Positions 60,006-64,000 of a DNA stretch of 64,000 bases are shown here, in pieces. Each line of letters begins with the position of its first letter. The stretch's first letter is position 1. Under the pieces are notes generated by a model, which saw nothing but the letters and a program-made list of their open reading frames with translations, was not told the DNA's origin and searched no databases. The stretch is from Azadirachta indica. Its lineage: Eukaryota > Streptophyta > Magnoliopsida > Sapindales > Meliaceae. The stretch spans positions 7,892,350 through 7,956,349 of the forward strand of contig CM040452.1 in NCBI GenBank assembly GCA_022749755.1, in the 5' to 3' direction. Position numbers and translations under genes: made by a program.

Positions 60006-61842
60006 GCAAATAATGTAGTAATGTGCAGATAGGGCATAATGAGAGAAGTGAAAATATCTACATGTTGCAATAGCATGAGCACATGAGAGCTACTATAACT
60101 TAAATTTGGTAGTAATTACATGTCTGAGTTTAGAGTTAAACTTTAACAGTCCCATGAAGTTTAACCTCAAACTCGAAATGCGACACCAGATGCACAGTCA
60201 TGGTACAGAATTTCTCAAATTCTAAATCAATAACTTTTAGAGCAGTCTCAGTTAGTCAATTAGGCATTTCTATAGAAATTAAAACTGTAGTTTCAATCAT
60301 ATTACAAATGTTACATGTGATCGAAACTTTTGAGCACAATGTGATAAAAACTGTCTCTTCCATATTAATGTCTTGGGAAAAATTAAAATTGTATTTTTTA
60401 TTATGATTAAAGGTTTACATGTGATCGAAAGTGTAAGAATACTTTGTAATTGATTTCACACACTTAGAATCACACATTATTTAGATGATTTCTATTCACG
60501 TCCCTAATTTTTAATACGTTCGAAACTGTAATTTTATGTTTATCTTGGAGAATTCAAAAAAAAATTGAAAGTTACTACAGTTTCGATCATAAGGTAAAAA
60601 GTAGTTTCAATCAAGTTCAGTTTTAATTCATGATCGAAACTACAGTTTCGAAGTCTCGTGAATTTGAAGAAAACTGATGGTATATTAATTAATTTCATTT
60701 GTTTTAGTGGAGATACCTGAAAATGTAAATATCGTACAATTGATACATACAAAATGTGTAAAAGTAATATTAGCAATAAAACAATTCAAAATAAATAGAA
60801 AACATTATATTTCTGAGCGCAAATCATAGAATTCAAAAAGAACAACACATATTTGAAGTAAACAAAGTAGTACACTTAATGCCTTTGTCTGCAAGTTATT
60901 TTGTTGGTTTGGAAGTGCATAATTATAAAATAAATAAATAAACCCTTACATATGCTTAAATTGAACACAAGTCATTGACCATGGTGGAGGGGGATAGGAT
61001 TTTTGCATGTGGCACGATTATGTCTAACTTGTTAACATCTAAAACAGGTCCGACGAATAACTTTCTCTTCCCTAAAAGAAATTCGCTGTTTCTTAGGTCG
61101 ACTAGAAGGAGAGCGTTGTCTGGGTGAATTGACATTAATTTCTCGTACTTCATTTGAAATCACCCAGTCTGCATCATTCCCAATTGGATGAATAGACTTT
61201 TTAAAGTTTTTTCATCATTTAAGAAGAATTAAAGTTACTCAAATTTTGCTTAAAAATAAGGAGGAAACAACAAATTTTATGATGCTCCTAAAAAAATTTT
61301 AAGCACGGCCATTTACCTTTAATCAAAGTTAAATTTCGATCACAGGCAATTTTTTCATTATGGTCGAAAGTTAGTTTCGATCATGTGAAAAACTACTCAT
61401 GATTGAAAATTACTTTCGATCACAGGTATTTTTTCTCATAATTGAAACTAACTTTCGATCATAAAGAAAAAATTACCCATGATCAAAATTACGTCGCAGA
61501 ATTGTTTGCAAAATCTTAATTTTCATTTTCTCCCTCAATCATCTATACCAAACATAATCAAACAATCTACATACACCTCAATAACAATTTCTGTCACCAT
61601 AATCTCAAAATACACACAAACAACATCAATTTTTATATTTTTAACAAACTTTTTCTTTTTTTTTTTTCAAATTAAAATTACCCACCTGCTTATACAAATG
61701 GTTGATTGATTTCCTTCAATTCAAATGATTAGTTAGTAGTTTGTGATAAAAAAAATAGAGAAAAAATAATTTTATTGAGAGAATACGGAAGAAAGAAGAA
61801 AGAAAGAAGAAAGAATGAGATTTTAAGTTGGGCAACTTAAAA

Positions 61843-62509
61843 TTTCGATTTATTCTCCGACCCAAATATAAAATATATTGTTTCAATTACAAGTGACATT
61901 TTTAATGTGATTGAAACTACAGTTTTTTTCTGTCAAAACAAATTAAAAAAATTTAGAAATTTCAATCATGTAGTAATCAGCAATTTCGATCATGACTTAA
62001 ATTTCTAGCGTGATCAAAACTATAATTTCGATTTTTTCAGAACGGGTGACAAATATTAGAAGTTTTGGTTACGTAATGATCAACAATTTCTATCATGAGC
62101 ATAAATTTTTACGTGATCGAAACTATAATTTCAATTTTTTTGAACCGTTGACAAAATATTAGAAGTTTCGATCATGTAGTGATTAGCAGTTTCGATCGCG
62201 GCTATAATTTTTAACGTGATCGAAATTATAATTTCGATCTTTCCAGAACAAGTGACAAAAAAGTTAAAGTTTTGATTACGTAATAATCAGAAGTTTTGAT
62301 TACGACCATAAATTTTAACGTGATCGAAACTATAGTTTCGATTTTTTCAAAATCGTGAAATTGGAACAAAAATAGGGATTCGGATATTTTGGATAATTAA
62401 GGGTAATTTTGTCTAAAAAAAAGTGAGTTGGTCATTTTTGAAAAGGATTTTAAATAGTGGTTATTAGAGAAAAGTAGGAGTGAACAGTAGATATTTTTGT
62501 AAATTTCCC
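61843..62509 (-). repeat. Right terminal inverted repeat of the MULE
   Basis: The reverse complement matches the left repeat from its tip to GGAGAATAAATCGAAA, then diverges. It is about 104 bp longer because it contains one more internal unit. Confidence 0.88.
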
Positions 62510-63302
62510 TAGAAAAAAATGCTAAAAATGTAAGTATGTGCCCCTCTCTCTAAAAGCAAATACTACATTTAATAACTTTTACACATACTTATTATAAATT
62601 TTTTTTCCCTAATAGTTTTGTGCTACATATGCATTAAAATTACAAATAGACAATCTGGGCCCCAATTCTTTACTATTTTCTACTTAATACTAAATTATAT
62701 TATTTGCTTTTCAATTTTCGTTCAGTCCCTCATTAATTTCTAATTAAAATCAAAATCAGTTTAGAAAATTTAAAAATATTTATATGTAACTTACATTACG
62801 GTAAACGTAAAACACAAAAATCATATGTAATAAATAATAAATTAATTTAATATGTTAGGGTGAAAATTTTAAAAATGTAGATATTAATTATTAAAATCAC
62901 CTGCAGCATATAAAGTAAAAGTCGTGCGAAGAAAATTAGGCTTAATGGGTCCTTATGTGTACGGCATATCAGGCTTATAATTAATATAGGCTTAAGTTAA
63001 AAATAAAAAATAAAAAATGGTCAAATATCATATTGATTATTTCAATGTGTCTATATCATAGAATAAAAAAGATTTTTTAATATATTTTTTTACTCCAAAC
63101 AATTATATTCTTTATAAATATTCGCTTTTAACTTTCAAGTTCTTCGCTTCATCAACTATAAAATTAATATATGGTAACAAATTAAAACAAAATAACCGAA
63201 TTTGTCTAATTTAAAGGTAAATAAATGTTAAGTGTTAATTAAGGAAAACATTAAAAACTAAAAACAAATTTCGGTTTTAATATTAATTCTAGACCTTGTC
63301 TG

Positions 63303-63309
63303 TATAAAT
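63303..63309 (+). promoter_or_regulatory. TATA box of defensin-like gene 2
   Basis: TATAAAT, 70 bp before the ATG, in the same context as in copy 1. Confidence 0.6.
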
Positions 63310-63372
63310 CCTTATTTTATCATAAAAATTATGCATAAAAAAATATTAGAGTTATCATACTTTTACCTCAAC

Positions 63373-63778
63373 ATGGCAAAGCTTTACAACATCCATTTTT
63401 TCGTTCTTTTCCTTATCTTCTCAGGTTCAAATCTAACGTTTAAAAATATTCTACTTTTATTTTTTATTTGTCTTGGCTTATTAAATTCGTAGACACGTTA
63501 TTTCAATACAAAACTTCACTCATTTGTCATCTATAGTTCTTCATTTTAGTTATTTTTATATATTTTTATAATTTTAATTTATTTTTGCAGCTACATTAAT
63601 GGTGCATCTTGTTAATGCACAACCAAAACAATGCTTGAAAGAGTTATATTCCGACGGATGTGATCATTTTGGTTGTTCGTGGAGTTGCACTAATAGAGAT
63701 CAGGAACAATCTGGACTTTGCCTTCCAAATGCTGCAGGGACTGATACTGCTTGTTTTTGTGTGCGAAATTGTCGTTGA
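63373..63778 (+). CDS. Secreted defensin-like (LCR/DEFL type) cysteine-rich peptide 2
   Basis: This is the sister of the 56.2-kb gene: exons 63373-63424 and 63591-63778, 240 nt, 79 residues. The signal peptide is identical at protein level, and all eight cysteines keep their positions (32, 41, 46, 50, 61, 72, 74, 78). Between Cys2 and Cys5 nearly every non-cysteine residue up to the conserved QSGL differs (DHFG, SWS, TNRDQE against DYIS, GMS, KSRGPD). The C-terminus is VRNCR against EGNCG, making this peptide more basic. The gene is intact. Its upstream flank is cut by the MULE 860 bp before the ATG, which may alter expression. Function is inferred only from the fold family. Confidence 0.88.
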
Positions 63779-64000
63779 TTTATCATTTTGAATATTAATA
63801 AATTTTAGTAATTTATATTATGCTGGTGAACTTTTCCATTATAATTAAACTAAAAATAGGAGGTCATCATCTTATTACTTTATATATAAATTTTCTTTTC
63901 TCTTCACTGAGTTTTTTTAATAAGAAATTTTTTCTTCTTTAACTTGATGATAACGATACATTTTCTTTTATGCTTCTAAATTGAGAATACTTTATTGACC

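Larger units (their letters stand above)
59443..62509. mobile_element. Mutator-like element (MULE) with very long inverted repeats
   Basis: 3067 bp with ends GAGAAATTTACAAAAATG and, on the other strand, GGGAAATTTACAAAAATA. The target duplication TAGAAAAAA (9 bp) lies on both sides (59434-59442, 62510-62518), with an empty site in the sister copy, which fits the Mutator superfamily. The inverted repeats are 59443-60005 and 61843-62509 (563 and 667 bp). No transposase is visible. The central 1.8 kb has only small frames; the longest sensible one is 60956-61153 on the minus strand (65 codons, KYEKLMSIHPDNALLLVDLR...), origin unknown. It is therefore non-autonomous and may carry captured sequence. 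Confidence 0.85.
59122..64000 (+). repeat. Defensin-like locus duplication, copy 2 (interrupted, continues past the window)
   Basis: 59122-59442 and 62519-64000 together match copy 1 (54995 onward). The match still holds at the window end, so the right border is not visible. A Mutator-like element separates the two parts, having inserted after the duplication, since copy 1 has an empty site. Confidence 0.92.

Overview
This is plant nuclear DNA, almost certainly from a woody eudicot. The evidence is GT-AG introns, a P-class restorer-of-fertility-like PPR cluster, Ty1/copia and Mutator-type transposons, defensin-like peptide genes and an LRR receptor-kinase-type gene. The PPR and GDSL sequences remind me of Citrus/Rutaceae, but that is recollection and cannot be proved here. 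The window is AT-rich and gene-poor. Only three genes look intact: one mitochondrial ferredoxin gene and two small defensin-like genes. Most other coding signal is broken.

Layout. (1) 1-14.3 kb holds a decayed PPR cluster on the minus strand: two long pseudogenes (1.9-3.6 kb and 9.2-11.2 kb) and 3'-end fragments at 4.5-4.85 and 14.1-14.3 kb. A copia element inserted in the first pseudogene fills 1-1898. Fragments of unrelated genes lie between and beyond: the RFC1 C-terminus (6.7-8.1 kb, introns kept), a BASS-type transporter piece (13.3 kb) and the C-terminal exons of a bHLH factor (15.1-15.7 kb). (2) 16-22 kb is AT-rich with several tandem repeats. (3) 22.4-25.2 kb is a complete seven-exon mitochondrial [2Fe-2S] ferredoxin gene. 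(4) 29.07-34.02 kb is a full-length but dead copia element with LTRs and a CATAC target duplication. (5) 34.5-38.7 kb holds a GDSL-lipase relic, a DUF1985/Ulp1-type transposon relic and a 1.3-kb TTA-rich array.

(6) 39.4-51.5 kb is a large direct duplication. Each copy has about 4.4 kb of non-coding DNA followed by the 5' end of an LRR receptor-kinase-like gene. In copy A the gene is cut after its signal peptide, with a hAT-like element at the break. In copy B it is truncated in the LRRs and carries an in-frame 114-bp duplication of its N-terminal cap. Just beyond, 51.6-52.0 kb matches DNA flanking the PPR cluster. (7) 55-64 kb is a second direct duplication, each copy carrying a two-exon defensin-like gene. 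Signal peptide and flanks are nearly identical, while the mature peptide between Cys2 and Cys5 has diverged almost only by amino-acid replacements. Copy 2 is split by a 3067-bp Mutator-like element with very long, internally repetitive inverted repeats and a 9-bp target duplication. A GDSL-lipase exon-1 pseudogene lies between the two copies.

The strongest candidate for something new is the paired, diversifying defensin-like locus at 56.2 and 63.4 kb, whose short split exons are easily missed by gene finders. The unusual Mutator-like element next to it comes second.
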